Positions 25,083 through 36,500 of a stretch of DNA of 64,000 nucleotides are shown here, piece after piece. Source of the stretch: Cherax quadricarinatus (Eukaryota; Arthropoda; Malacostraca; Decapoda; Parastacidae); NCBI RefSeq assembly GCF_038502225.1, contig NC_091300.1, forward strand, positions 45,269,188-45,333,187. The letters are read 5' to 3'. The position numbers and the translations under genes were made by a program. How positions within the stretch are numbered: the stretch's first letter is position 1; each line of letters starts with the position of its first letter. Under the pieces are notes generated by a model that saw only the letters and a list, made by a program, of their open reading frames with translations, was not told where the DNA came from and searched no databases.

Positions 25083-25925
25083 ATTCTCAACACTTCTGTA
25101 CGGTAAAGTGGACCAAGTTCATAGAACAAATGGCATGTTCACGTGCCCCATGAGCAAAGCTGTTCAACCTATTCCCATCATCTTGGAATAGCTCGGGTAA
25201 CTTCCAAAATCCTCAGTGGCGGTATTAAGCAGTTTGTTTATAAAAAACGCTCCATACATAATATCAGTTTACATGATTTATTCTGAAACCGGACGCGTAT
25301 TAGTCCTGAAGAGTAGACAGGACAGGAGCAGGAGGTGTGTGTTTATTAGTCGAGAAGAGCGGCGGCAGGAACACGTCATGGTTTGGAGTTGGCGTAAGTA
25401 GGTGGGAGTGATTTTGAGGAATTTAAGCTATAGGTTATTTTATTGGTTTTGGTGATCTCATGTTTATCTGTAAGTCCTTAGTATGAGGAGAGGCCTGTTT
25501 AAGTTTTGGGAGAGTACTCGTGTAGTAAGTTGCCTGCAAGCTTAGAGACCTGCAGAAGGTGGTGGGATGGGGGGTCATGGAGCCTCCCTTACTCACTAGT
25601 ACTCACATTAGCTCACTAGTGAGCTAATGTGAGTACTGGGTAAAGGTGTACTGGTGTGTGATTAGGGATGTAGAGTAGATTGCATGTTGTATATGTAAGT
25701 TTACTGTTAATATATTATATTTTTATATGTTACTTTTTGTAATTTTCATGTTAATAACTATGGACTCCACACTTAATCTGAAGGTACAAGCTGGACCTAG
25801 GTTGGTTAATGTGGAGTAATTTAAATGTCCCTAGACTAGGCAGGTTGTTGATCCTTCGGAGCCACGACTTTTATTTACGTTAGGCAGTCAAAAGTGTAAC
25901 AAGCGGAGCTTCAAACATTCAGTAC
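25083..25925. other. No gene; unrecognised sequence containing a 40-bp perfect palindrome
   Basis: About 840 bp between the Tx1-like tail and the RTE-like fragment. The one clear feature is the perfect inverted repeat 25598-25637. The remainder is AT-rich and shows no coding signal. Confidence 0.6.
25598..25637. repeat. Perfect 40-bp palindrome
   Basis: The left arm begins AGTACTCACATTAG and ends CTCACT at 25617. The right arm is its exact reverse complement with no spacer. The symmetry breaks at 25597/25638. Confidence 0.95.
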
Positions 25926-26818
25926 AAGTGCTAAAAAAATCGACGACGGCGAAGAGTGAAATTCAGATTTGCAGCAGAAGTATGAAGGTGAATGTATTAA
26001 GATATTTAGGAGTGGACGTGTCAGCAGATGGGTCAATGAAAGATGAGGTGAAATATACAATTGATGAGGGGAAAAAGGTGAGTGGTGCACTTAGGAGTCT
26101 GTGGAGACAGAACTTTGTCCATGGAAGCAGAGGGAAATGTATGAGAGTATAGTTATACCAACGCTCTTATATGGGTGTGAAGCATGGGTGGTGAATGTTG
26201 CAACAAGGAGAAGGCTGGAGGCAGTGGAGATGTCATGTCTGAGGGCAATGTGTGGTGTGAATATTATGCAGAGAATTAATAGTTTTGGAAATTAGGAGGA
26301 GGTGCGGGATTACCAAAACTATTATCCAGAGGGCTGAGGAGGGATTACTGAGGTGGTTCGGACATGTAGAGAGGGTGGAACAAAATAGAATGACTTCGAG
26401 AGAGTATAAATCTCTAGTGGAGGGAAGGCAGGGTAGGGGTCAGCCTACGAATATTTTGGAGGGAGGGGTGAAGTGAGGTTTTGTGTGCGAGGTGCTTGGA
26501 CTTCCAGCAAGCCTGCATGAGTGTATTAGATAGGAGCGAATGGAGACAAATGGTTTTTATGGCTTGACGTGCTGTTGGAGTGTGAGCAAAGTAACATTTA
26601 TGAAGAGATGCAGGGAAACCGGCAGGCCGGACTTGAGTCCTGGAGATGGGAAGTACAGTGTCTGCACTCTGAAGGAGGGGTGTTAATGTTGCAGTTTTAT
26701 AACGAGTGTAAGCGCGCCTCTGGCAAGACAGTGATGGAGTGAATGATTATGATGATTTTTTTTCTTTTTTCAATCCACCCTGCCATGGTGGGAGACGGCC
26801 CATGTGTTAGTAAAAAAA
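25926..26818 (+). pseudogene. RTE-like element, 3' third of ORF2 and tail
   Basis: Plus frames read NVLRYLGVDVSADGSMKDEV, GALRSLWRQ, TLLYGCEAWVVNVATRRRLEAVEMS, CGITKTIIQRAEEGLLRWFGHVER and VEGRQGRGQPT. This matches the C-terminal half of the minus-strand RTE-like element at 28008-30983. It is 5'-truncated in the RT, frameshifted at about 26280, and ends with 'ccaccctgccatggtgggagac' and an A-rich tail (26810-26826). Some residues differ, so it is a separate, older copy. Confidence 0.8.
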
Positions 26819-27309
26819 AATAAAAATAAGGAACAGTTTTGACCATGTGAAAATTTTGTGCAACAACAGTGTGAAATTTTTTTTCCTGTTACACCACGTT
26901 AAATATTCAGTTTACTTCTGAACGACTTCAATATTTTAATGACCGGTCCAGGACACTTCCTTCAGGCAAATGTCCGATGTAGTATTGACGTTGTATTATT
27001 TTACGTTATTGTATTATATTGTCTTCTTGCTGGTGAAAGGTCCTGGATACAAGGAAGTGAACTTATCTTTCCGTTCCTTGAAAGTAATGTCTCGCACTCC
27101 GAAGGCGCTGTGTGACCCCTACGGGTTTAGCGCTTACGATACATCGTATACAATTTGATAGAACGTTTTATGGGTTTAGGCTGCGGAGGCACAAATTTTG
27201 TTGGATTTTGTGTTATAACTGGAAAATACATCTCTCACAGTCGAGATATAAAGTGTTAATGTTGACATTTTTGAAGCAGACGTGTAATATTAATAGCTTA
27301 AAAAGTATC
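26819..27309. other. No gene; 40-bp direct repeat copy 1
   Basis: Unrecognised AT-rich sequence. 26961-27000 recurs exactly at 27407-27446. 27095-27120 ('gcgctgtgtgacccctacgg', then 'gtttagcgctta') resembles the 3' tail of the I-clade-like LINE at 37330. Confidence 0.5.
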
Positions 27310-27737
27310 GGCAAATGCTATGTTATGAAAATTGGGGAAGGGCAAAGAACACCGCAGACGAAGTACAGACTCGGCAGGCAAAGTCTGCAAACCTTATTCA
27401 TTTAAGTTCAGGCAAATGTCCGATGTAGTATTGACGTTGTATTATTGGGGTGAGTATTGTAACGAGCATATCACCTCAGCAGCACATTAACCGAATAACT
27501 TCCTCAGCAGATGCGCGTCAGGCAAATCTAAGACTAACGTGTCATCCTGGCACTGTATACGGCTTACATCAGGCACTGGAGTACATAGCACCAGTATGGA
27601 ACCCATACCTGGACAAGCATGTCAAGAAATTGGAGAAGGTGCAGAAGTTTGAAAAGAGACCAGCCCCGGAGCTACGGTGTGTCCTATGAAGAGAAGCTAG
27701 GGGGATTTAACTTGAGGACAGGAAGACTAAGGTAGAT
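27310..27737 (+). pseudogene. LINE-AC relic (plus strand), RT C-terminal region, left part
   Basis: It reads KCYVMKIGEGQRTPQTKYRLGRQSLQTL (27316-27400, in parts), then, after a 40-bp foreign insert (27407-27446), SPQQHINRITSSADARQANL, ALEYIAPVWNPYLDKHVKKLEKVQKF. It matches the LINE-AC C-terminal region of other copies. The relic is interrupted at 27737 by the RTE-like element and resumes at 31352. Confidence 0.7.
27407..27446 (+). repeat. 40-bp exact repeat of 26961-27000
   Basis: It begins TTCAGGCAAATGTCC and ends TTGTATTATT, with all 40 bases identical to 26961-27000. In other LINE-AC copies this position holds about 15-18 bp of different sequence, so this is filler DNA. Confidence 0.9.
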
Positions 27738-30700
27738 TATTTTTTTTTTTTTTTTTTTTTTTTTATTATCACACCGGCCGATTCCCACCAAGGCAGGGTG
27801 GCCCGAAAAAGAAAAACTTTCACCATCATTCACTCCATCACTGTCTTGCCAGAAGGGTGCTTTACACTACAGTTTTTAAACTGCAACATTAACACCCCTC
27901 CTTCAGAGTGCAGGCACTGTACTTCCCATCTCCAGGACTCAAGTCCGGCCTGCCGGTTTCCCTGAATCCCTTCATAAATGTTACTTTGCTCACACTCCAA
28001 CAGCACGTCAAGTATTAAAAACCATTTGTCTCCATTCACTCCTATCAAACACGCTCACGCATGCCTGCTGGAAGTCCAAGCCCCTCGCACACAAAACCTC
28101 CTTTACCCCCTCCCTCCAACCCTTCCTAGGCCGACCCCTACCCCGCCTTCCTTCCACTACAGACTGATATACTCTTGAAGTCATTCTGTTTCGCTCCATT
28201 CTCTCTACATGTCCGAACCACCTCAACAACCCTTCCTCAGCCCTCTGGACAACAGTTTTGGTAATCCCGCACCTCCTCCTAACTTCCAAACTACGAATTC
28301 TCTGCATTATATTCACACCACACATTGCTCTCAGACATGACATCTCCACTGCCTCCAGCCTTCTCCTCGCTGCAACATTCATCACCCACGCTTCACACCC
28401 ATATAAGAGCGTTGGTAAAACTATACTCTCATACATTCCCCTCTTTGCCTCCAAGGACAAAGTTCTTTGTCTCCACAGACTCCTAAGTGCACCACTCACT
28501 CTTTTTCCCTCATCAATTCTATGATTCACCTCATCTTTCATAGACCCATCCGCTGACACGTCCACTCCCAAATATCTGAATACGTTCACCTCCTCCATAC
28601 TCTCTCCCTCCAATCTGATATTCAATCTTTCATCACCTAATCTTTTTGTTATCCTCATAACCTTACTCTTTCCTGTATTCACCTTTAATTTTCTTCTTTT
28701 GCACACCCTACCAAATTCATCCACCAATCTCTGCAACTTCTCTTCAGAATCTCCCAAGAGCACAGTGTCATCAGCAAAGAGCAGCTGTGACAACTCCCAC
28801 TTTGTGTGTGATTCTTTATCTTTTAACTCCACGCCTCTTGCCAAGACCCTCGCATTTACTTCTCTTACAACCCCATCTATAAATATATTAAACAACCACG
28901 GTGACATCACACATCCTTGTCTAAGGCCTACTTTTACTGGGAAAAAATTTCCCTCTTTCCTACATACTCTAACTTGAGCCTCACTATCCTCGTAAAAACT
29001 CTTCACTGCTTTCAGTAACCTACCTCCTACACCATACACTTGCAACATCTGCCACATTGCCCCCCTATCCACCCTGTCATACGCCTTTTCCAAATCCATA
29101 AATGCCACAAAGACCTCTTTAGCCTTATCTAAATACTGTTCACTTATATGTTTCACTGTAAACACCTGGTCCACACACCCCCTACCTTTCCTAAAGCCTC
29201 CTTGTTCATCTGCTATCCTATTCTCCGTCTTACTCTTAATTCTTTCAATTATAACTCTACCATACACTTTACCAGGTACACTCAACAGACTTATCCCCCT
29301 ATAATTTTTGCACTCTCTTTTATCCCCTTTGCCTTTATACAAAGGAACTATGCATGCTCTCTGCCAATCCCTAGGTACCTTACCCTCTTCCATACATTTA
29401 TTAAATAATTGCACCAACCACTCCAAAACTATATCCCCACCTGCTTTTAACATTTCTATCTTTATCCCATCAATCCCGGCTGCCTTACCCCCTTTCATTT
29501 TACCTACTGCCTCACGAACTTCCCCCACACTCACAACTGGCTCTTCCTCACTCCTACAAGATGTTATTCCTCCTTGCCCTATACACGAAATCACAGCTTC
29601 CCTATCTTCATCAACATTTAACAATTCCTCAAAATATTCCTTCCATCTTCCCAATACCTCTAACTCTCCATTTAATAACTCTCCTCTCCTATTTTTAACT
29701 GACAAATCCATTTGTTCTCTAGGCTTTCTTAACTTGTTAATCTCACTCCAAAACTTTTTCTTATTTTCAACAAAATTTGTTGATAACATCTCACCCACTC
29801 TCTCATTTGCTCACTTTTTACATTGCTTCACCACTCTCTTAACTTCTCTCTTTTTCTCCATATACTCTTCCCTCCTTGCATCACTTCTACTTTGTAAAAA
29901 CTTCTCATATGCTAACTTTTTCTCCCTTACTACTCTCTTTACATCATCATTCCACCAATCGCTCCTCTTCCCTCCTGCACCCACTTTCCTGTAACCACAA
30001 ACTTCTGCTGAACACTCTAACACTACATTTTTAAACCTACCCCATACCTCTTCGACCCCATTGCCTATGCTCTCATTAGCCCATCTATCCTCCAATAGCT
30101 GTTTATATCTTACCCTAACTGCCTCCTCTTTTAGTTTATAAACCTTCACCTCTCTCTTCCCTGATGCTTCTATTCTCCTTGTATCCCATCTACCTTTTAC
30201 TCTCAGTGTAGCTACAACTAGAAAGTGATCTGATATATCTGTGGCCCCTCTATAAACATGTACATCCTGAAGTCTACTCAACAGTCTTTTATCTACCAAT
30301 ACATAATCCAACAAACTACTGTCATTTCGCCCTACATCATATCGTGTATACTTATTTATCCTCTTTTTCTTAAAATATGTATTACCTATAACTAAACCCC
30401 TTTCTATACAAAGTTCAATCAAAGGGCTCCCATTATCATTTACACCTGGCACCCCAAACTTACCTACCACACCCTCTCTAAAAGTTTCTCCTACTTTAGC
30501 ATTCAAGTCCCCTACCACAATTACTCTCTCACTTGGTTCAAAGGCTCCTATACATTCACTTAACATCTCCCAAAATCTCTCTCTCTCCTCTGCATTCCTC
30601 TCTTCTCCAGGTGCATACACGCTTATTATGACCCACTTCTCGCATCCAACCTTTACTTTAATCCACATAATTCTTGAATTTACACATTCATATTCTCTTT

Positions 30701-31351
30701 TCTCCTTCCATAACTGATCATTTAACATTACTGCTACCCCTTCCTTTGCTCTAACTCTCTCAGATACTCCAGATTTAATCCCATTTATTTCCCCCCACTG
30801 AAACTCTCCTACCCCCTTCAGCTTTGTTTCGCTTAGGGCCAGGACATCCAACTTCTTTTCATTCATAACATCAGCAATCATCTGTTTCTTGTCATCCGCA
30901 CTGCATCCACGCACATTTAAGCAACCCAGTTTTATAAAGTTTTTCTTCTTCTCTTTTTTAGTAATTGTATACAGGAGAAGGGGTTACTAGCCCATTGCTC
31001 CCGGCATTTTAGTCGCCTCATACGACACGCATGGCTTACGGAGGAAAGATTCTTTTCCACTTCCCCATGGACAATAGAAGAAATAAAAAAGAACAAGAGC
31101 TATTTAGAAAAAGGAGAAAAACCTAGATGTATGTATATATATATATGCATGTGCGTGTCTGTGAAGTGTGACCAAAGTGTAAGTAGGAGTAGCAAGATAT
31201 CCCTGTTATCTTAGCGTGTTTATGAGACAGAAAAAGAAACCAGCAATCCTACCATCATGCAAAACAGTTACAGGTTTTTGTTTCACAGTCATCTGGCAGG
31301 ACGGTAGTACTTCCCTGGGTGGTTGCTGTCTACCAACCTACTACCTGAGAT
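27738..31351 (-). mobile_element. RTE-like non-LTR retrotransposon, near-intact, 8-bp target duplication
   Basis: A 3614-bp minus-strand element flanked by AGGTAGAT at 27730-27737 and 31352-31359, inserted in the LINE-AC relic whose sequence continues on both sides. It comprises a 5' UTR of about 370 bp (31351-30984), a single endonuclease-RT frame (30983-28008), a 3' UTR of about 240 bp with 'ccaccctgcc', and a poly(A) tail (plus-strand T-run about 27740-27764). The frame carries only one internal stop, so this is among the younger insertions in the window. Confidence 0.85.
28008..30983 (-). pseudogene. RTE-like ORF: APE endonuclease and reverse transcriptase with one in-frame TGA
   Basis: The frame opens after a TAA (30986-30984). 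The endonuclease shows LGCLNVRGCSADD, LSETKLKG (catalytic Glu), VVGDLNAKVG, DYVLVDKRLL and DISDHFLVVATL. A TGA at 29813-29811 splits the frame after KRVVKQCKK; it then resumes in the same frame (KKFWSEINKL). The RT has GKAAGIDGIKIEML, NYRGISLLS, GGFRKGRGCVDQV, VAFMDLEKAYDRVDR (catalytic Asp), GLRQGCVMSPWLFNIF and LLFADDTVLLG. The C-terminal part has LLYGCEAW, RWFGHVERMERNRM and GRRGRGRPRKGW. All catalytic residues are present. No ATG lies between the upstream stop and the endonuclease N-terminal motif; the first in-frame ATG is near 30881. Confidence 0.85.
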
Positions 31352-31525
31352 AGGTAGATATATGATAGAAAACCACAAAATTCTGAGAGGAACTGATTGG
31401 ATGGGCAGGACCAGACAGTTCGAGAGACGGGGATAAGAAACACGAGAACACAGCTGGAAGGTGAGAGCAGATGAGCCACAGGGACACTCTCCCACACCTT
31501 CATCCGCATGTTCACTTCTATCAGA
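31352..31525 (+). mobile_element. LINE-AC relic (plus strand), right part
   Basis: It continues the relic from 27737: 'tatgatagaaaaccacaaaattctgagaggaa' and 'gggataagaaacacgagaacacagctggaaggtgag' parallel the LINE-AC region encoding DMITTYKILRGIDK and ETRSHNWKLK. It is highly decayed and its right end is unclear. Confidence 0.6.
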
Positions 31526-31785
31526 AGTGTTCAGAGAGTCAGATCTACCACTTTCTCAATTAACTGATTTCTTCGCAACCCTCACACCGGATTGAGTTCA
31601 GTATTAATCCAGATATTAAGTGTTTCTCTCCATAACCTCTAAGTCATGATCACATATTACAAAAAAAAAAACATCTGGCAGCTTCACTTCTTAAACTAAG
31701 GTTTAACTCCTGTAATAATCTGAGGGTAAAATTAACTTCTCTTATAGAAACCTTTTATTCTGTCATTACCTTAATCTGTAAGGAT

Positions 31786-31950
31786 TTAATGTTAAGAATT
31801 AATCTAAGTCTGCTCGAAATGCCTAGCCATGCTAGGTGTCCTAGTGGCTCCCTCTGTAATTAGTATTTTATAACATGTAAACCACTCAATATCCAAATCC
31901 TGTAAACCCCACATTGTAACCATTATAGAGAATAAACTTGATTTGATTTA
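31786..31950 (+). mobile_element. Dispersed 150-bp repeat, copy 2
   Basis: Same orientation and order of blocks as 18841-19006, including CCTAGC-CAT-GCTAGG and the end 'gagaataaacttgatttgat'. The tail repeat differs (TTGAT here, TTTGAA there). Confidence 0.6.
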
Positions 31951-32769
31951 AGGTTTAATTAGTACTGAAGCATGGAAAAATAGTTACTAACATTCACACA
32001 TTTCACAAAATTTTAACATCCTCCATCTATCGACTTGTACATTTAACCCTCGCATTAGTATTTTCAATTAGTCTTTTTTTTTTATCTGTTTTCCACTATA
32101 TTCATTAATTTTAGAATAAACCCCCTCGCAGTATACTTTAATAAGACATCACTCAACCTAAACTACTACTATTTTCGCCGAAAATTTTAGTAAATATTTT
32201 ATCAAAAATACTCATTGTGACCATTACTGAGTTATTGACACGGGGAACTTATAACATGACGCAGTTTAATGTTTTCACGACTTTCCTGGTTACCAGTCAG
32301 CACTTGTAATCTTTTCTCGCGATGTTTCTTAACTCTTTTCAACCAGCATATTATTCTTGACCGGGATGGTTCCATACACTTCCAGGGTATCAACTCTGGT
32401 ATTTCCATGTTTACACACTCGTGTTAGTTTACGACTGTAAGTTGCTCATTACCAAGAACCCACAAAATCATTCCATTTTTTTTATCCAGCTCTATGACTG
32501 TTAGCTGGGATATTATCAGTAATAGCTGATCTTATCCCGAGCTAACTTGCCGCTGCTATATCTAATAGTAGCATATTTTCACTTTAATATCATGTGTTTC
32601 CTACATATTCCATCCCCAAAATATGAATTACTAAGCATGACTCTTCATAAACTTTTATTTTAAATCTCTTACAATAACTGTCAACAATTCATTAAACTTT
32701 ATTACCTTTAGTATTATCTATTACAATAAACTAAGAATTATCAGAACTAAGGCAAATATATAACACCAG

Positions 32770-32850
32770 GAATTTTTATTGACAATGTCTCGCTCGTGCT
32801 GCAAGCTTCATCAGTCAAATATACATGACTGATGCTTCTGGGAACATCAA
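32770..32850 (-). mobile_element. Possible Penelope-like end with degraded hammerhead core
   Basis: On the minus strand CTGATGA (32814-32808) is followed 16 nt later by GAGAC (32791-32787), which resembles the hammerhead boxes CTGATGA and GAAAC with one change, and then by 'attgtcaataaaaattcc'. The CTGATG box also forms a 9-bp inverted repeat (32809-32817 with 32826-32834). Tentative. Confidence 0.35.
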
Positions 32851-33589
32851 CGTTGGTGAAAGATGAAGCAGACGAAAGGGTACTGCAGGTTGACGTAATC
32901 AGTCCATCACCAATGGTGCAAAATAATATCTCTTAACCTAACAAAAGCTTGTGCCAGAGGTCCACAAATAATAAGGGAATAACTCAACAGCAGAAGAACA
33001 CTGGTCATGCCTTGATATATCACGCTGTACATCTGTAATATACTAATTTGAAAACGAGACAGTATATCATTATATAGCAAATTTATCATGCACGATAGAA
33101 ATATTACACAAAAATTGAAACATGTTCAGGTTAAGGAGAAATTAACAAAAGATGAGACGTAACTATTTTGGTAACACAATGTCACTTCATTTTATTCGCT
33201 CCTCTTAAAATGATTCTGATGACTCTAATATTGACTTATTAATATTACACTGCCTATTTGTTCAACTACACCTGTGTTACGTACCGGTGCAATACTAGGC
33301 AAGACAGACAAGGGCATATATATGGACACTGAACACTTGAGTGCATCTCTGAAACATTCACTTCTTTAATTTTTGTGGATCTATTCCACATACGATCGTA
33401 CAACGCGACTTTTTTGCGTGTAATGAAGACATTCTGAAGTAACTCGAGCTGCAGAAGCTTCCGATCATTAAAATTGACACATTATACCTGCAATATAAGA
33501 AGGCTAACTTTTGACAGCCGTGAACTGCCACCATTTGTTTACATAGCGGGACAACGCCTGCAAGTGGGAGAGGTGATCCCAACACAATA

Positions 33590-36500
33590 ATATCGAAAAT
33601 GCTGACGCTTGGGCCACCAGGCAAAATATTGCAGGTCAGAGGCAGAATACCCTGTCTGTGGTGCTGCTGACCACAGCAGTCCATCCTGTAGCCACTCTTC
33701 CTCTTGCCTTAACGGCATAGAGGAGCACCCTGCCTATTCTCGCCGTTGCTCGATTTCCTTAAGAGAAAGAAGAGAGCTTCTCTTACGCCATGGCAGTTTT
33801 CCATCTCCGCCTCCAAGGAAGACTCCCACGGCTCTCTTTATTTCATGGTCGCTAAACGGCCCCAGAGTTCGATGGTGCCTGCTTACTCAATTGCCTCTAT
33901 GCTCCTTTTACAGTCAACTTAATGTCCATCCCTTTTGCAGTCCTCATCATTTCTTCCTGTCCCTAATTTACCTTTCTTGCATGTTTCAACTGCTACTTGC
34001 CTCCTCTAATCTAAATGGACGCCACATATCTCTTCTTCATTGTCTACATCTTTATTTACGTCTAGATCTCCTTCAACCCCCAAACCACATGGCATTCCCA
34101 AAATCTAGGCCTTCACCTCGAGATGCATCTGATACTGTTGTGGAGGTTCATCCACCCTGAAGTACAGTTGCTCCCTCGCCTGTCCCTCCGGAAATTTCTA
34201 CCTACCAAGATAACTCTATCCCTTATTTGGTGTCTTCCATTGCATCTCCACTTTTTAACCAAACTACATCTCCCTCCGCTGCCAAACTCTCTCCGGCCTC
34301 TCTCCTCGGAGACTACTGAAACCATCCTTGTGTTTATCGAGGAGACAACACTGGTCCACCCCCGACACTTCATTCTCACTTTCCATGCCTTTCTTTATAC
34401 CATCCCAATACTTCACTCCTTATTAGTTACCCATGTTACCCTCCTGGTCCGTAGACATCTGCAAAATGTTACTGTTAGACTCTGTTAGCCGATCATGGCT
34501 TATTTACATTGGAATACTCCAAGGCCTCAGGGGTAATCAGGGTGTTGCTCTCCCAGTTTTCCCCTGTTTGTGTATGTTTGCAAGAACCAAAATTGTGCTT
34601 CCTGTTTTCCGTCCCGTCTCAAACTATATCTTATTACATTCATCGCCACGATATACCAAGTAGATGCGGGCTGCGTTACACTGCAGCCCGCATCTACTTG
34701 GACAAGTGGTTTACAGTTTGCTTTTTATATCTTTCTCCTCGGCCATTATCTATTCCGGTTGTGGAATTTCTAATTTCTTCCTATCTCCTCCTCTCCTTTT
34801 ATTAGGAGATTTTAATGCTGTGTCTCTCGTGGCGATCAGTTAGAGGCTCTTCTCGCTTCTCTTCCCCTCCATGTTTTAAATATGGGGTACTCCCATTCAT
34901 TTTGACCCTCGTGTTCAAACTCTCCCTTGCATAGACCTCTGTTTGCTCCCTGGTCTGTGCTCCCTGATGTAAATGACTGATCATTTTCCTATCCTACTTG
35001 TAATACGTATTCTCGACCTCCTCTTTATCTGGTCGCTGCGGGAAACTGCCGTTGTTTTGCCTTTTTGTAAACCAGATACTTCTGGTCATGATGCCTCGTG
35101 CAGTGCAGTTTGCAAGTTGATGGAACGTCTAGTAAATATACGTTTAGTGTGGCATTTAGAGAGACACAGTAGTCTCTCCTCTAGTCAATCTGGCTTTTGT
35201 AAGGGCCACTCCACTATTGACCCCTTATTCCACTTAGATACCTATGTAATGCCTTTGCTAGTAACCACTCAGTTATTGCAGTCTTCTTTTGATCTTGAAA
35301 AACATAAGATACTACTTTGAGCTATAACATCTTGGCCCAACCTCATTCCTTAAGCCTCCGAGACAATCTGCTACTTTTCACCAAGAACTTCTTATCTGAG
35401 AAACATTTACATGTTCAGGTTAATTATTTGCTTTCCCCGGAAAGTCCAAGCTGAAGGTGTCCCTCAGGGATTTGTCCTTAGCACCACTCTCTTTTTTTTC
35501 TACTTGCTATGAATGATCTGGCCTCAGTTCTCCCATCTAATATTTGGTCATAACTTTGTGTTGATGGCTTTGCTATAGATTGTGCAGCCGCCAACTATCG
35601 CCTAGTAGCAGCCTCACTCTAGAATGGTGTCAGCCGTGTTTTCCATTGGGCCACTAAACATGGGTTTAAATTTTCTGGTGCTAATATGCACCAAATTACT
35701 TTTACCAGGAGTTCTGTTGTCTCCGATACCCCATTGTACCTGTGTGGCTCAAGTATCCTTAAACCTGATACGGTCAAATTTCTCGGCCTTTTGTTTGATC
35801 ACTGACTGTCCTGGAAACCACACATTACCTCCCCGAAAGCAACTTGCCATAACTGGTGGATAGTTGAACTCTCCCTCGGCTGCATTCAGCCCTAATTTTA
35901 TCGAAACTAGACTATGGCAACTAGATATATTTTGCGGCCTCTTCTGGAACTCTTTCTGAACTTGATTCCATACATCATAAGGGATTACGTTTCTCTAGGT
36001 GATTTTAGCTTCTCTCCTGTTGAATGTTCCATCCTTGAACGATCGACATAATGCCCATTACCTTCGTTATTTTGTCCGCTCTCATGACCTTCACGAGCCT
36101 TCTACATACAGAATAGTAACTGATGATAGTAGAGGCTTATTATTTGGTCGCCTCCCCTGTTTACTCCATTCCTTTTCTCCATGTCTTCACTCGCTCCTTT
36201 TCTCCATGTCTTCACTCACTCATGACTTCTCTTCGTTTGTCCCCTTTATATGTTCATCTGGCATCTTACGTTTCTCTTCCCCCCGTTTGGAGGTTCCGAC
36301 AGTTGGAGTATGTTCTTCACTGCTATGTGCAAAAGCTTGAATACCTACAGTTGCTTCTCTCTCACTTTTTCTTAGCTACTTCCTGTCTCATTCTTATGCC
36401 ATTGCAGATTACACTGATGGTTCTAAATCCTCTGAAGGTGTCAGGATTGCAGCAGTGTTCCCAGACAGTGCTGTGCGAGGCCATTTATTATAGGCTTAGC

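Larger units (their letters stand above)
31526..33590. other. No gene; AT-rich, holds dispersed repeat copy 2 and a Penelope-like scrap
   Basis: About 2 kb without a coding signal. It contains the second copy of the dispersed repeat (31786-31950) and a possible Penelope-like terminal segment (32770-32850). I recognise nothing else. Confidence 0.6.
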
